Below, in pieces: positions 20,201 through 29,088 of a DNA stretch of 64,000 nt. Positions within the stretch are counted from its first letter, which is position 1, and each line of letters begins with the position of its first letter. Both the position numbers and the translations under genes were made by a program. Under the pieces are notes generated by a model. That model was not told where the DNA came from and made no database searches. It worked only from the letters and a program-made list of their open reading frames with translations. The DNA is from Mesostigma viride (lineage: Eukaryota; Streptophyta; Mesostigmatophyceae; Mesostigmatales; Mesostigmataceae): positions 741,510 to 805,509 of the forward strand of contig RPFO01000595.1 in the NCBI GenBank assembly GCA_009746045.1. Direction: 5' to 3'.

Positions 20201-22941
20201 GGTGGCCGGCGCCCAGCCTCATAATTATTTAGTAAATCTACCAATGCGGACGGTGTACGTCGTAGGGGTTGAATAGACACCAGTAATCATGCTTCCTTTG
20301 AGCGTTATTATAACCTTTGCCATTGAAAAACAATGACAACCTTGTGCCACTGTCTCCACCGATGTTTCCATCATCGAGCGCCCCCGCGGTCGACCCCCTT
20401 CACGGCCCTGCCTGCCCTGCAGGTGGGCGAGAAGCTCCCCCCCATCCACCTGATGCAGGTGCTTCCCGAAGAGCTTCTCAAGCGGGCGCCCTTTGCGCCA
20501 TTGAAGTCCAAGCAGCTGCGCCCATCCTTCTTCGACGCGCCCGCCGCCGACTGCTACGTGAAGCGGGTCATGCCTACCGAGCCCATGGTCATTGCCTTCA
20601 TGTACGTTGGCGGCGCCAAAGTGCTGCGCCGCAGCCCCACATATGGCCAGGCGGTCGCCATGGTCGTGGAGTTTGTGCAGGGCGTGATGTCCCGCTACGA
20701 CGCGTACGAGGTCGAGGAAAAAGATGGCAATTTCCTGCTAGCGTTCTGGTCCCCTGTCCAGGCGGTCCGGTTCGCCGAGGCGGTCCAGCGCGAGGCGATG
20801 GCGTTAGATTGGCCAAAGAAGCTGCTGGAGCAAGAGCTGGCCGCCGAGGTGGTGACACATGGCGAGGATGCGGATGGCAGCACAAAGACGGAAATTGTTG
20901 TCTTCAGGTTAGTGGAATTGCTCCCCTGGTCTTCCTCCTGCTGATCTCCTATCTTATGAGAGAGCTCCCCTACTCCGATCTCCTACCTCGCAAGAGCTCT
21001 CCTAATCGCGATCACCCACCTTTTGAATGCTCCCTTAATCTGAATCTCCTACCTTACCAGAGCTCCCCGCATCTCGACCTGTCCTACCATACGAGAGCTC
21101 CCTGCATCTCGACCTCTCCTACCTCACCAGAGCTGCCCGCAACTCGACCTCTCCTACCTTACCAGAGCTCCCCGCATCTTGACCTTTCCTTCCTTACCAG
21201 AGCTCCCGCATCTTGATCTCGGCCCCTTGTCCCCTACGCCCCAGGCCTGCTCGTCCCAGCCCCCATTTCTCTTCCCATCCCCGCTTGTAAAGTATTCTTG
21301 ATTTTAAATGCGAATGGGGTTGAATTCATGTGCCAACTTTTTCCTTCAAGAAAATAAAACGACTCATTTCTGGGCATTGGATATTGATGCTCATGTGGTG
21401 TTTTGCATGCTCCCTCTCTCGCAGGGGCCTGCGCTACCAGATCGGCCTCTGCATGGGTGTTCCCAGCGATTGTCATGCCCACCGTGCCACCGGGCGCGCC
21501 GCCTACTGTGGGCCGGTCGTGAACAGGGCGGCGCGTATTGCTGCCACGGCCGCGCATGGCCAAACGCTGGCGAATGATGTACTGTTTGAGGCGGCAAAGG
21601 GAGATGCCGTCGAGCTGACGTTTACCGAGTTGGGCCAGTTTGACCTCAAGGTAGGGCAACGCTGTTACCGCCACGCATAGTATTGTCACATCCTTACTGA
21701 GTTGGGCAAGTTTGACCTCAAGGGAGGGCAAGCGCCATCACCCCCATGACCGAACTAGCCAGCCTGTTGGCCCCTTAAGTATTCCTCTAGTGCTACGACC
21801 ACACCTACTACCGCAGTGTTCCCCATAATTGGCAACGTTGACCTCCTTTTCTGTAGCTTTACTCAGAATTCAATATTTGCTGTGGCGGTTACATGCTAGG
21901 TTTAGGGACTTCGTTAGAAGCATAGGCTCTCTTTTGGCTTTTCTTTGTTAGGTACGTTATTTGTATCATACTGGTGGCATGCTAGCAATGTTTCTAGTTC
22001 TATACTAGCAATGTTACTTCCGGTGCAGTGCCAGCTTGTGCGTCGGATGAACGTGTCACACTAGGCACTCCTGAGGCACTGCGGCCGCTATTCCTGCTGT
22101 ATTAGCCGCACATGAAGAGTGTATGGCCTGTTTTCCCTGTTCTTGTCCTACCCCCTACCCCCTTTCCCCCCCCCCGACTCTAGCGTAAATGGATATAGTT
22201 TTTTTTTCCATGTCCAGTCGTCAAGATGTGGCCCCCACCAACAGCTCCCCACTTTCGTAACCAGCCCCCTCCCTGTCACACCATCTCTTCCCCTCCATCT
22301 ATTCCCTTCGCCCCATTCCCAACGGCTGTCTCCGACCTCTTTCCATGCATCCCAAACAAGCCGTCCCCAGTCCAGCCGCCGCACAGAAAGTTGAAAAGAA
22401 GAGCCCCCCCTCTCCCCTCCTGCGCCATGCTGCCTGTGCCCTTGCCTTCCCACAACAATCCACCCTCCACTCCCCGCAGGGTGTCAAGCAGCCGATGCAC
22501 CTCTACCAGGTCTCCTCCCCCGCGCTGAGTGCGCGCCTCTTCCCCCGCACGCTCAAGCTTGCAAAGGTGACAATCGACGGCATCACGGACGCCGCCACGA
22601 CCACATCTGGGGATGAGAGCCGCCGGTCCCTGGTCACCAGCATGTCAGGAACCTCCGCGTCCATCATGACGTCGGCCAGCATCGTGGACATCGATGGGTT
22701 GATGAGCCCCGAGGCGATGCCCCCTTCTAAGCAGGCCGACGGCAGCCCCGTCAGGGGCGGGTTGCTGCGCACCAAGAGCCGCCGCATCAGCTTCAGCACG
22801 CGCTCGCCGCGAGTGGCAGAGATCGAGGCGCAGGTGAAGGCGGAGTGTGCGGAGATGTCGTTCGAGGAGCTGCTCGCGCTGGTGGTGAGGCAGCGCGCGG
22901 AGATGCGTGCGATGCGGCCCTTCTCCATGGGGCGGGGGTGA
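6418..22941 (+). CDS. receptor-type class III nucleotidyl cyclase, single membrane pass with tandem C1-C2 catalytic domains (13 exons)
   Basis: Exons: 6418-6660, 7293-7373, 8368-9036, 10570-10808, 11349-11399, 11568-12168, 13358-13645, 15732-16437, 17266-17339, 18627-19139, 20423-20907, 21425-21650, 22480-22941. All junctions are GT/AG and every phase is compatible, giving about 1,545 residues. An optional micro-exon at 12818-12862 is also in phase. Order: signal peptide; binding-protein-like ectodomain to about residue 724; Cys-rich EGF-like stalk; helix near 903-925; C1 (about 955-1155); C2 (about 1156-1400); Ser/Arg-rich tail. The product should convert ATP or GTP to a cyclic nucleotide in response to an extracellular ligand. 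The purine-selecting positions are atypical (Asp in C1, Glu in C2, where adenylate cyclases have Lys), so AC versus GC cannot be decided. The start is the first in-frame ATG, with GCC before it. Exon borders come from splice consensus and phase, without transcript support. Confidence 0.85.
9050..9350. repeat. minisatellite in intron 3 of the cyclase gene
   Basis: About five copies of a ~59-bp T/G-rich unit containing GATGCATGTTGTAATGGTAT begin just after the exon 3 donor. Long ORFs on the minus strand here (HHTITTCIIHHYNT-type) are products of the repeat. Confidence 0.85.
10152..10391. repeat. 60-bp minisatellite in intron 3
   Basis: Four copies of a C-rich 60-bp unit starting CCAACCCTGTCCCATCCCCT, nearly identical to each other. 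Confidence 0.9.
10393..10466 (+). repeat. decayed copy of the exon 4 acceptor region
   Basis: About 70 bp resembling 10527-10600, the 3' intron end and start of exon 4, at roughly 80% identity by eye. The acceptor CAG|GTCACC has become CATGTCACC, so the copy cannot splice in the same way. Confidence 0.65.
10928..11237. repeat. GGGC/GGC array in intron 4
   Basis: About 310 bp of (GGGC)n with GGC interruptions, strongly purine-skewed with G on the transcribed-sense strand. It generates AGGR-type ORFs in all plus frames, none of them a gene. It is a candidate for G-quadruplex or R-loop formation. Confidence 0.95.
11238..11298. repeat. (GT)n dinucleotide array in intron 4
   Basis: About 29 uninterrupted GT repeats directly follow the GGGC array and lie 50 bp upstream of exon 5. 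Confidence 0.95.
13719..14058 (+). repeat. decayed copies of the donor junction at the end of the 13358-13645 exon
   Basis: The exon end GAGCTGTTGGCCGGTTGCGT plus donor recurs at 13719-13764 (GAGCTGTTGGCCGGCTGCAT) and at 14027-14058 (GTGGATGATCAGGTGGGCAT). The second copy also keeps the downstream intron words CATGACAGGGCACAGGGT. A weaker copy lies near 13830-13855. Confidence 0.65.
13865..13982. repeat. AT-rich palindromic patch in an intron
   Basis: About 115 bp of AT-rich sequence with repeated TAGTAGTAT/ATACTACTA motifs in both orientations. It contrasts sharply with its GC-rich surroundings. Confidence 0.6.
14681..14838. repeat. ~57-bp tandem repeat in intron
   Basis: Three copies of a unit containing CCTCGATTAGACATCAAG, GTTGTTATTCC and CACCCTTGATG. 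Confidence 0.8.
15732..16437 (+). other. exon encoding the EGF-like stalk and transmembrane helix
   Basis: The exon encodes several Cys residues, including CSGKGTC and CVCFDGYEGAFC. These look like an EGF-like module split by a roughly 45-residue insert. A hydrophobic segment from VALVAVLSTTLGVML to PLVLLL, followed by RRRAAK, is a type I stop-transfer helix. The exon ends in phase 1 inside the codon for the first metal-binding Asp of C1. Confidence 0.75.
16538..16880 (+). repeat. four decayed copies of the exon 8 donor junction
   Basis: The exon end GGGGGAGCCCATCACGGCCG followed by TTATCACAG|GTGCGTGG (16408-16445) recurs at 16538-16575, 16616-16650, 16736-16780 and 16852-16879, spaced 80-120 bp apart. 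The 16736 copy retains TTATCACAGGTGTGTGGGG, an apparently usable donor. Confidence 0.75.
17266..19139 (+). other. cyclase domain C1 (exons 17266-17339 and 18627-19139)
   Basis: DIEGSTSLWEWDP begins across the preceding splice junction and carries the first metal Asp. SDTEGDSFTMVF carries the second. The later motif that normally supplies the transition-state Asn and Arg reads GEVMEMTKAIEDV, so both are missing. C1 should bind the metals but cannot complete an active site alone. Confidence 0.75.
18511..18543 (+). repeat. decayed copy of the C1 exon acceptor
   Basis: CAG|GTCATGCGTGCGTTCCTGCC then CAAGTACATG mirrors the real acceptor at 18624 (CAG|GTTCTGCGCACGCTCCTGCC then CAAGTACCACG). It could encode VMRAFLPKYM in place of VLRTLLPKYHG before running into a stop. 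Confidence 0.65.
19187..19335 (+). repeat. two decayed copies of the C1 exon donor
   Basis: The exon end GTCTGCCACCACATGGGCCT then GCACGAG|GTGGGTG (19112-19146) recurs as GTCTGCCATCCCATGGGTCT plus GCATCAGGTGGGTG (19188-19222) and as CTGTCACCACAGGGTGATGC plus ACGAGGTGGCGG (19305-19337). Confidence 0.65.
19573..19611. repeat. degenerate telomere-like CCCTAA patch in intron
   Basis: About 38 bp of irregular CCCTAA/CCCTAAA repeats. It resembles the plant/green-algal telomere repeat and may mark an old break repair or simply be chance. Confidence 0.45.
20930..21225. repeat. C/T-rich minisatellite in the C2 intron
   Basis: Six to eight diverged copies of a ~35-bp unit containing AGAGCTCCCCGCATCTCGAC and CTCTCCTACC fill most of the intron between 20907 and 21425. 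Confidence 0.75.
21692..21738 (+). repeat. copy of the donor junction of the 21425-21650 exon
   Basis: ACTGAGTTGGGCAAGTTTGA then CCTCAAGGGAGGGCAA repeats the real junction ACCGAGTTGGGCCAGTTTGA then CCTCAAG|GTAGGGCAA with GT changed to GG. A weaker third copy may lie at 21818-21850. Confidence 0.7.
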
Positions 22942-24991
22942 GCGACCTTTTTTTATAAGGCGCGAGTGAGGGGCCTGCTCCATTGTAAGAAGAGGGGGGA
23001 AGGGTTGGTGATACGGCGCAGGTGAGCGACCTTCCATGGAGGAGGGGGTTAAGGCGCCTTGTAAACGAGGCGCGGATGAGGGGTAATGCATTGGGGGGGG
23101 GGCAAAGGGCGCTCTCGTGTCCGAAAAGCCTCGTTTCCAGGGGGGCCGGGGAGGGGCCTGCTCAATCGTGTGGGGAGGAGGGGAAGACAGGGGGTCATGG
23201 AATGCGGGAGAGGGCCGCCCCTTGGGTCAAGAATTGGGTCGCATACGTGCGATGTGCCATGATGCTACAAGCACGGGTAAAGGGCCCTTTCTTTCATGTG
23301 TTCAGAGAGCCCCTTTTCCATGGACCTCTTATATGGGCGCGGGTGAGTGGCCTTCTCCCTTGGCCAGGGGGATAGTCCGGTGATCCTTGGTTGTGGCTGA
23401 GGGGCCCTCCATGAGGCGCGTGGCAGGGGCTTCTCCCTTGTGGGGTCCCCTCTACTTACCCCTACCTGCTGTACGGCTTCGATGGGGTCATCCCGCGTAC
23501 CCCAAGGATGCTGCCTAGAAGGTTGGAGCTTGCCCCATGGATGCTATCTATAGCCTTGTTGCCTTGCAAGGCAACAAGTTTGTAGTGCTTGTATTCCAGT
23601 TTCTAGACCCCTCGTCTCGATCTCCGACGTTTATACGCAGCACGCAAGGATTGCGGATGCACAGTGTGCGCGTGCAGGACGCAGCGATCGCGGATGCACA
23701 GTGTGCGCATGCGGTACGCGTCTCGGCAGGGCCGGCCTCTGTTTCCGCGTCAGAGCTGCCCGTATTGGAGGTTGCTCAAAGTCCCTGCAGGGATGGTGTG
23801 ATGCGAGCGCTTGGAAGAGCCTTGGCAGCCACATGATCTCGCCGCGGTGATGTCGCCATTGCAACGCCAATGGCGTTGCTAACGTGGTCGGTCCGCAACT
23901 GCGTCATGCGGAAAGGAGTTTCACGTCTAGGTGGCCCACACCAAGGCATGAAACCAATGCCTTGGTGGGTACTGTCAGCCTCATGTGCCCCACAGAGCGC
24001 GGGAGGCTGGGAGTACCCTGATGGTCCTCTCTGGCCACGGACGCTGCTAACACGAACATATCTTTCAACAACTGGGTTATAAATTCAGTCCAAACTTCTC
24101 GCCAATGGGAAAGGAGAACACAGTTCGGGCAGGCATATGCTTTTGGAGACTGTCTTTGGGGCACATCGTGCGTGCCTGCGTATTGTACGTTGATGTTGTT
24201 GTGCTTTGTGGTAGGCAGGTGTGTCGTGCGGCCTCAGGGGTGTGGGTGGCAAGATACGTTTGTCGCTTTGTTTTGCCTGACAGAAGACGACTGCGCAAGT
24301 GATTTGAGGGCACGCACGAGTAATAATTGCTGTCTATTGCGCCAAGCTCTTTCGAATACTGAGTTCAGGTAAATTGCCAGTATCTAGTCCTTGTGCTGGC
24401 TAGGGCTGATGTGGCACAGGCCCATGCATCTTGCTGTCATGACATCATGAGGGTGCATCTTGTCATGCCTGGGCAATACACGGTGCTGATGTATTATGGG
24501 TAGGAATTTGTTTTTTGGGGGTGCTGCTGTTATTGGGTGTATATTATTTTCCTTTTGCTCGGGGTGCGCCTTCTGGCATGTGGCTTCAGGGTACATCGAG
24601 TGGCCACGGAGCACCTGTTTTTCAGTTGCTGCATGCACGCAAGCACGAGCGCTTGCGTGGCTTTACTGGCTGGTTTCGCTGCAAGGTCACTGAGTCATGC
24701 GCCATGAGAACGGCTGTCTTCCTGTCTTATGCATGCTGCCGCAGAGCGTTTACTATCCTGGCGGGCAGGCGCCTGCAAAAAGTTTATGTGTGTGCTTCTG
24801 CCAACTCTCTGCTCATAGTAGTTATAGTCCTGCGCACTGCGTACTAAAATAAATTTTGTTAGCTACCCTTCTAATATTTTTTTCGATTGCTTAGCAAGAT
24901 GCTGAAATACCTGTCTGTTGTGCATTGCAGAATCGAATATTACTGTCATTAACTAGAATTCATGGGTTACTTTACGAAGAGTGTAAAAGTA
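22942..24991. other. downstream region without a recognised gene
   Basis: The first 500 bp repeats motifs from the last exon end (GGCGCGGGTGAGCGACC-like words with CTTCTCCATGG, for example near 23010-23040 and 23300-23370). A short repeat of GCGGATGCACAGTGTGCGC occurs at 23655-23712. No ORF has a recognisable domain. Confidence 0.5.
22984..22988 (+). terminator. possible TGTAA polyadenylation signal of the cyclase gene
   Basis: TGTAA lies about 43 nt after the stop codon. TGTAA is the usual poly(A) signal in many green algae. A five-base match is weak evidence on its own. Confidence 0.25.
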
Positions 24992-25233
24992 CTAATAGTT
25001 CGGTTCTCCATTTGAGAAATTTGCTATGTTCTTGTGGCGTATTTCCGTGATCTGTCTCTTATTTGGAGGGAAATCACCTGCACGGATTGCCTGCAGGCAG
25101 TCATTAAAACTAGGCCATAACCCATGTGTCGGTGCATGGGGTGCCCCACACATATCCACGCGGTAATCTCGCCACAGCGTGATTTGGTCAGGGCGGGGAG
25201 TTGAAGCTAGATAGCTGGGTTCTTTGCATTTCA
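24992..25233 (-). pseudogene. unrecognised coding-like fragment next to a LINE end
   Basis: On the minus strand about 78 codons read PSYLASTPRPDQITLWRDYR and continue without low complexity to a stop at 24992. The protein-like composition stops exactly where homology to the plus-strand LINE begins (about 25234). It may be the remnant of a host gene or another element split by the LINE. I do not recognise the family. Confidence 0.3.
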
Positions 25234-25606
25234 GGTATTCCTCCCAGTCCCGGCTGCTCGGCGCCCCCCCACCGCCGGCCTCTGCCGCTTGGCCCTCTGG
25301 CGGCCGCGCGCCTGGCGCCTGCGGGCGTCCCTGCGCCGCCCACACCACCTGCCGCTGAGCAGGACTACGCATACCCGGCCCTGACGGAACCCCTGGCCGA
25401 CCCCAACGAGCTACCGCTGTTCACCGAGCTCGAGCTGAGCACCGCTGCCAAGCAACTCCGCTTCTACGCCGCCGTTGGACCTGACCAGCTCCCCGCCCCG
25501 GTGATTAAGCTGACGGCGCTCACGGGGTTCCTGCTTGACGTCTGCAACCGGATCCTGCTTGCCGACGCGCCGCCGAATCCTGAGTGGCAGCACAGCTGCC
25601 GTATTA
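25234..25606 (+). mobile_element. LINE copy 2, 5' piece (linker and N-terminal RT), split by another LINE
   Basis: The plus strand encodes SGIPPSPGCSAP, ALTEPLADPNELPLFTELEL and GPDQLPAPVIKLTALTGFLL, matching the minus-strand LINE at 27300-27600. It breaks off at GCCGTATTA (25598-25606) and resumes at 28771, where the RT continues. The copy is 5' truncated near 25234. Confidence 0.8.
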
Positions 25607-25619
25607 ATTAATTAATAGA

Positions 25620-25638
25620 CACGTGACTGCGTCACGTG
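25620..25638. other. 3'-terminal hairpin of LINE copy 1
   Basis: CACGTGACTGCGTCACGTG lies next to the ATTA tail, identical to 841-859 in the SINE-like insertion. Confidence 0.6.
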
Positions 25639-25689
25639 AGCATAAGTCCTCCGTGAGAGGGGAACATGGGATGGAATGGATGGTGTAAG

Positions 25690-26464
25690 CTATCGAGGTC
25701 CTAGTTACAGGGGTGTGGGCACCGCGGCCCCAATCGCTATGAATGCCATACTTGGTCACACGCGGAGCCCCCACAGGCTTGGGGGTGGTCTCCTTCATCA
25801 CTACTTGCCATCTATCCTTGCGCACCATTTGCCTCCGTATTACAGACAAACCAGGAGGCTGCCCGGGTGTGAGCCCGTCACGTCTAGTGTAGCACATGTC
25901 CATGCCGAGTCTATCACGAAAAGTCCACGGGTGGCGGCCCTGCCGCGCGCGGCCGGGGAAACGCCAGGTGAGGACATATCGCCCAGGCTGGGCGGGCTTG
26001 GTGCCAGCTAGTCTATCTGATGTATCTACCTGATCTGTGCGGGCCAGGTGCCCGGCTAGGCCCAGGCGCCTGTGCCTAATAATGTGGGAAACATAGGGCA
26101 AATCAGCGTACAAATCCTCATTACTAATGTGCAAACCAAAGGGGATGTTGCGCAGCATCTTGGTGACGGCGCCGTCGAGTTGTTGCTCCAGCTTCTGCGT
26201 CAGTGTCCAGGTCTCGGCGCCGTAGGTCAGGATCGTCAGAATGATGACCTTGAAGAGGTCACGCTTGACGATCCGGGGTAGGGCGGGGTTGCTCCACCAG
26301 CGGCGGTGGTCATGGAGGTGCGCCCACGCCATGCCGATCCGTGTCGTCATGTCGTCCTCGCAGTCGGGAATTAGCCAACTGCCGAGCAGCTTGAAGCGGC
26401 CTGAAGGAGGGTAGTTGACCTCGGCATCGTCTACGAGGCGGAGCGTGGGTGGGGGCCCTGCCAT
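25690..26464 (-). pseudogene. LINE copy 1 post-RT region
   Basis: An open stretch on the minus strand reads FKLLGSWLIPDCEDDMTTRI, then FKVIILTILTYGAETWTLTQ and LYADLPYVSHIIRHRRLGLA. These are the thumb and C-terminal segments of LINE proteins (TYGAETWTL and RRLGLAGHLAR). It is in frame with the YADD block. Confidence 0.75.
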
Positions 26465-26499
26465 GCCGAGGGCCAGGGCCTCCGTTTTGGGGCTGATGT

Positions 26500-27420
26500 C
26501 TAGACCAACCGCCCGAGCCTCGAGCGCTAGGCAGTCCAGCCAAAGTTGGGCAGACTCCGGCTTCTCGATGAGCGTGATGTCGTCGGCATATAAATGAGAT
26601 CAGCTAGTAAATTCTGCTTGTTTGTCGGCCCCCCTTCTCCAAGCACGTTCGTGCATGATCGCTAGGCCAGGGGCACGGCCTGCAATGCTAGCAAAGCGAG
26701 CACGTGCCTGGCGCATAACATAATCCACTACAATAATAAACAGGTACGGCGACAGGACGCAACCCTGCCAGACGCCGGTCTGCAGTGGGCATGGCGGGGT
26801 AATGCCGTGTTGAGTGCGCACCGAAATGGTCGACCCCTCATACAGCGTGCGGATGACGGTAATCAGGGGAGTGGGGACGCGAGCGTGAGCAAGTACAGAC
26901 AGTCCATAGAGCGTCCCAGAGTACAGAATCAAAAGCCTTGATGAAGTCGACGAAGATCAGGATGGCGGGAAACTCACCAGGTTGCAGGAGAGCGATTTCC
27001 TCGAAGAAGGGACGCGCGATGAAGATGGCCATGACGGTGTTGCGCCCAGGACGGAAGCCCATTTGACTTTCCCCAAGGTGACAGTCGAGAGCAGAACGAA
27101 GGCGGTTGAGGATCATGCGCATGAACAACTTGAGTGCGGCACTCTGGATGCAGACTCCTCTGTAGTTGGCGGGGGCGTCAGGGGAACCTTTGTTTTTGTA
27201 CAGCATAATACGGTAGCTGTGCTGCCACTCAGGAATCGGCGGCGCGTCGGCAAGCAGGATCCGGTTGCAGACGTCAAGCAGGAACCCCGTGAGCGCCGTC
27301 AGCTTAATCACCGGGGCTGGGAGCTGGTCAGGTCCAAAGGCGGCGTAGAAGCGGAGTTGCTTGGCGGCGGTGCTCAGCTCGAGCTCGGTGAACGGCGGTA
27401 GCTCGTTGGGGTCGGCCAGG
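26500..27420 (-). pseudogene. LINE copy 1 reverse transcriptase, broken
   Basis: The minus strand encodes KNKGSPDAPANYRGVCIQSA, GFRPGRNTVMAIFIA, ILIFVDFIKAFDSVLWDALW and QTGVWQGCVLSPYLFIIVVD, ending in LYADDITLIEK. These are RT motifs from the fingers to the catalytic YADD. There is a frame change near 26900. A TGA lies just before YADD, where small insertions totalling three bases replace the expected LADLIYADD spelling. Confidence 0.8.
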
Positions 27421-27833
27421 GGTTCCGTCAGGGCTGGGTACCTACGTGTAGTCAGACTGTGCTCAGCGGCGGGCGGCGTGGGCGGCGCAGGGACGTCCGC
27501 AGGCGCTACTGCCAGGCGTGCGGCCGCCAGAGGGCCAAGCGGCGGAGGCGGCGGGGGGCCGGCGCCGAGCAGCCGGGACTGGGAGGAATACCACTGGTCG
27601 AGCTGCTGCTGCGGTTAGCCAGAGAGCGTCCACGGCGCCGTCTGCGCGCCGCCGGCGGGCCGTTGGGCGTGACGCAGGCGGGTCCAGGCGTACTTGCCGT
27701 GCTGGTCCTTGAGGTGGGCGAAGTACTCGCGGACATGAAGGTCCTCCTGCTCCTTGGTCGCCTGCCAGATGGCCGAGTGGTAATCGGCTTTGAGGCGAGC
27801 GTAGCGGGCGGGGTCGCTGTTGTCGCGCAGGGC

Positions 27834-28735
27834 TCAGTGCCGGGCCTGGATGACGGCGGGGAGCCGGTGCAGGCTGGTGAAGCGGGGCGGGCGGCGGGGG
27901 GGCAGCAGGGCCCCGGCCGCGGGCAGCTTGTCAGCGAGGTGCCCAAGGGCCGATGCCGGACCGGCAGCGAACAGCTGGGCGTGGCTGGCCGGGATGTCCA
28001 GCGCGTCGACGAACGCCTCTTCTGCCGAGCGCTTGTGGGCGCGTTTTTCAGGGAAGTCCTCCAGAGCGTCGTCAGATTTCTCAAGCAACTGAAGTGTGCG
28101 CAAATCAGGTGGTGCCACGTGCTTACGGAAGGGCGAGGGGAATCGCAGGCGGATGCGGGCGGTGACGATGCGATGATCAGAGCGCACCAGGGGGATCACA
28201 TGCGAGCGAGCAGCTAGTACAGATCCTTGATGACGCTTGCGCATTACAACATAGTCGATGCAGCGTTCACTGTTCAGTGCCAGTTGGCAATGACAGTGTG
28301 ACAGTGTGACCAAAGCATCTGGACTATGTGGAAAGCGGGTGTTGGCAGTGACCAAATCGCATGTCGTAAGCAAATCAGCAAATTAAGTTCAGTGTTGGCA
28401 TTGGAGACCGTACCGTTAGGGGCGTGCTGACATCCGCCAGTACCCGGTGGTAGCGTGGCGTTGGCGTCCAGCAGCAGAGCGAGGTAGTTGCGACCAGGGA
28501 TGCCGTTCGCCAGGTTCTCCAGCGCAGCAAAGAAGTCCTTGCGATCTTGTTCTGGGTGGCCTGAGTGGGGTGCGTAACCGACGCCCACAGTCAGGGCGTA
28601 GGTCGAGTGGCCCTCCATCATCGGAATGAAAAGTGGCCACAAGGAGCCTAGCGTTGACCAGCTGGGGTTCGCCCATGTGGCGTACGGCGAGCGGAGAGCA
28701 GAGGAGACCGACACCCCCGTTCCCGGTGCCGTCAC
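27834..28735 (-). pseudogene. LINE copy 1 AP-type endonuclease region, frameshifted
   Basis: Segments in changing frames read VGVGYAPHSGHPEQDRKDFF, ALLLDANATL and CIDYVVMRKRHQGSVLAARS followed by VRSDHRIVTARIRL. These match the central strands and the terminal SDH motif of apurinic-endonuclease-like domains. The N-terminal catalytic part is missing beyond 28761. At least two frame changes occur (near 28650 and 28330). Confidence 0.7.
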
Positions 28736-28770
28736 CGCCTCCGTATGTAGTAGAACCGCCAGCCGTATTA

Positions 28771-29088
28771 TGCTGCATGTACAAAAACAAAGGTTCCCCT
28801 GATAACCCTGCCAACTACCGCGGAGTCTGCATCCAGAGCAGTCTCTAGTTGTTCATGTGCATGATCCTCAAACGCCTTCGTTCTGGTCTCGACCGTCACC
28901 TTGGGAAGAGTCAAATGGGCGTTCGTCCTGGGCGCAACACCATCATGGCCATGTTCGTCGCGCGCCGCCTCTTCGAGGAAATCGCTCTCCGGCCTGCAAC
29001 CTGGTGAGCTTCCCGCCATCCTGATCATCATTGTCGACTTCATCAAGGCTTATGATTCTGTCCTCTGGGCCGCTCTACACTAATTTAA
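28771..29088 (+). mobile_element. LINE copy 2, 3' piece (RT), cut off by a TTAA element
   Basis: Plus-strand homology resumes with KNKGSPDNPANYRGVCIQSS, then MGVRPGRNTIMAMFVARRLF and IVDFIKAYDSVLWAAL, in several frames (a 4-nt insertion near 28777, a stop after IQSSL, further shifts). Homology ends at the TTAA-flanked insertion at 29093. Confidence 0.75.

Larger units (their letters stand above)
20423..22941 (+). other. cyclase domain C2 and C-terminal tail (exons 20423-20907, 21425-21650, 22480-22941)
   Basis: The metal-site positions are replaced (VIAFMYVGG in place of the DIEGS strand, EEKDGNFLLAF in place of the TEGD loop), while CGPVVNRAARIAATAAHGQT keeps Asn and Arg. The last exon has a Ser/Thr-rich, basic tail (for example RTKSRRISFSTRSPR), a plausible phosphorylation region, and ends at TGA 22939-22941. 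Confidence 0.75.
25607..28761 (-). mobile_element. LINE copy 1 (AP-endonuclease non-LTR retrotransposon), inserted into LINE copy 2
   Basis: The 3,155-bp minus-strand element is bounded by a 9-bp target duplication GCCGTATTA (25598-25606 and 28762-28770). From 5' to 3' it carries a 5'-truncated endonuclease, linker, reverse transcriptase, C-terminal region, 3' hairpin and an ATTA repeat tail instead of poly(A). It contains several frameshifts and stops, so it is inactive as it stands. It would mobilise by target-primed reverse transcription. Confidence 0.88.

Noticed and set aside
27459-28217. 252-codon plus-strand ORF
   Set aside because: Antisense to the GC-rich linker and endonuclease of the minus-strand LINE. 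It is Arg/Gly-rich without a domain.
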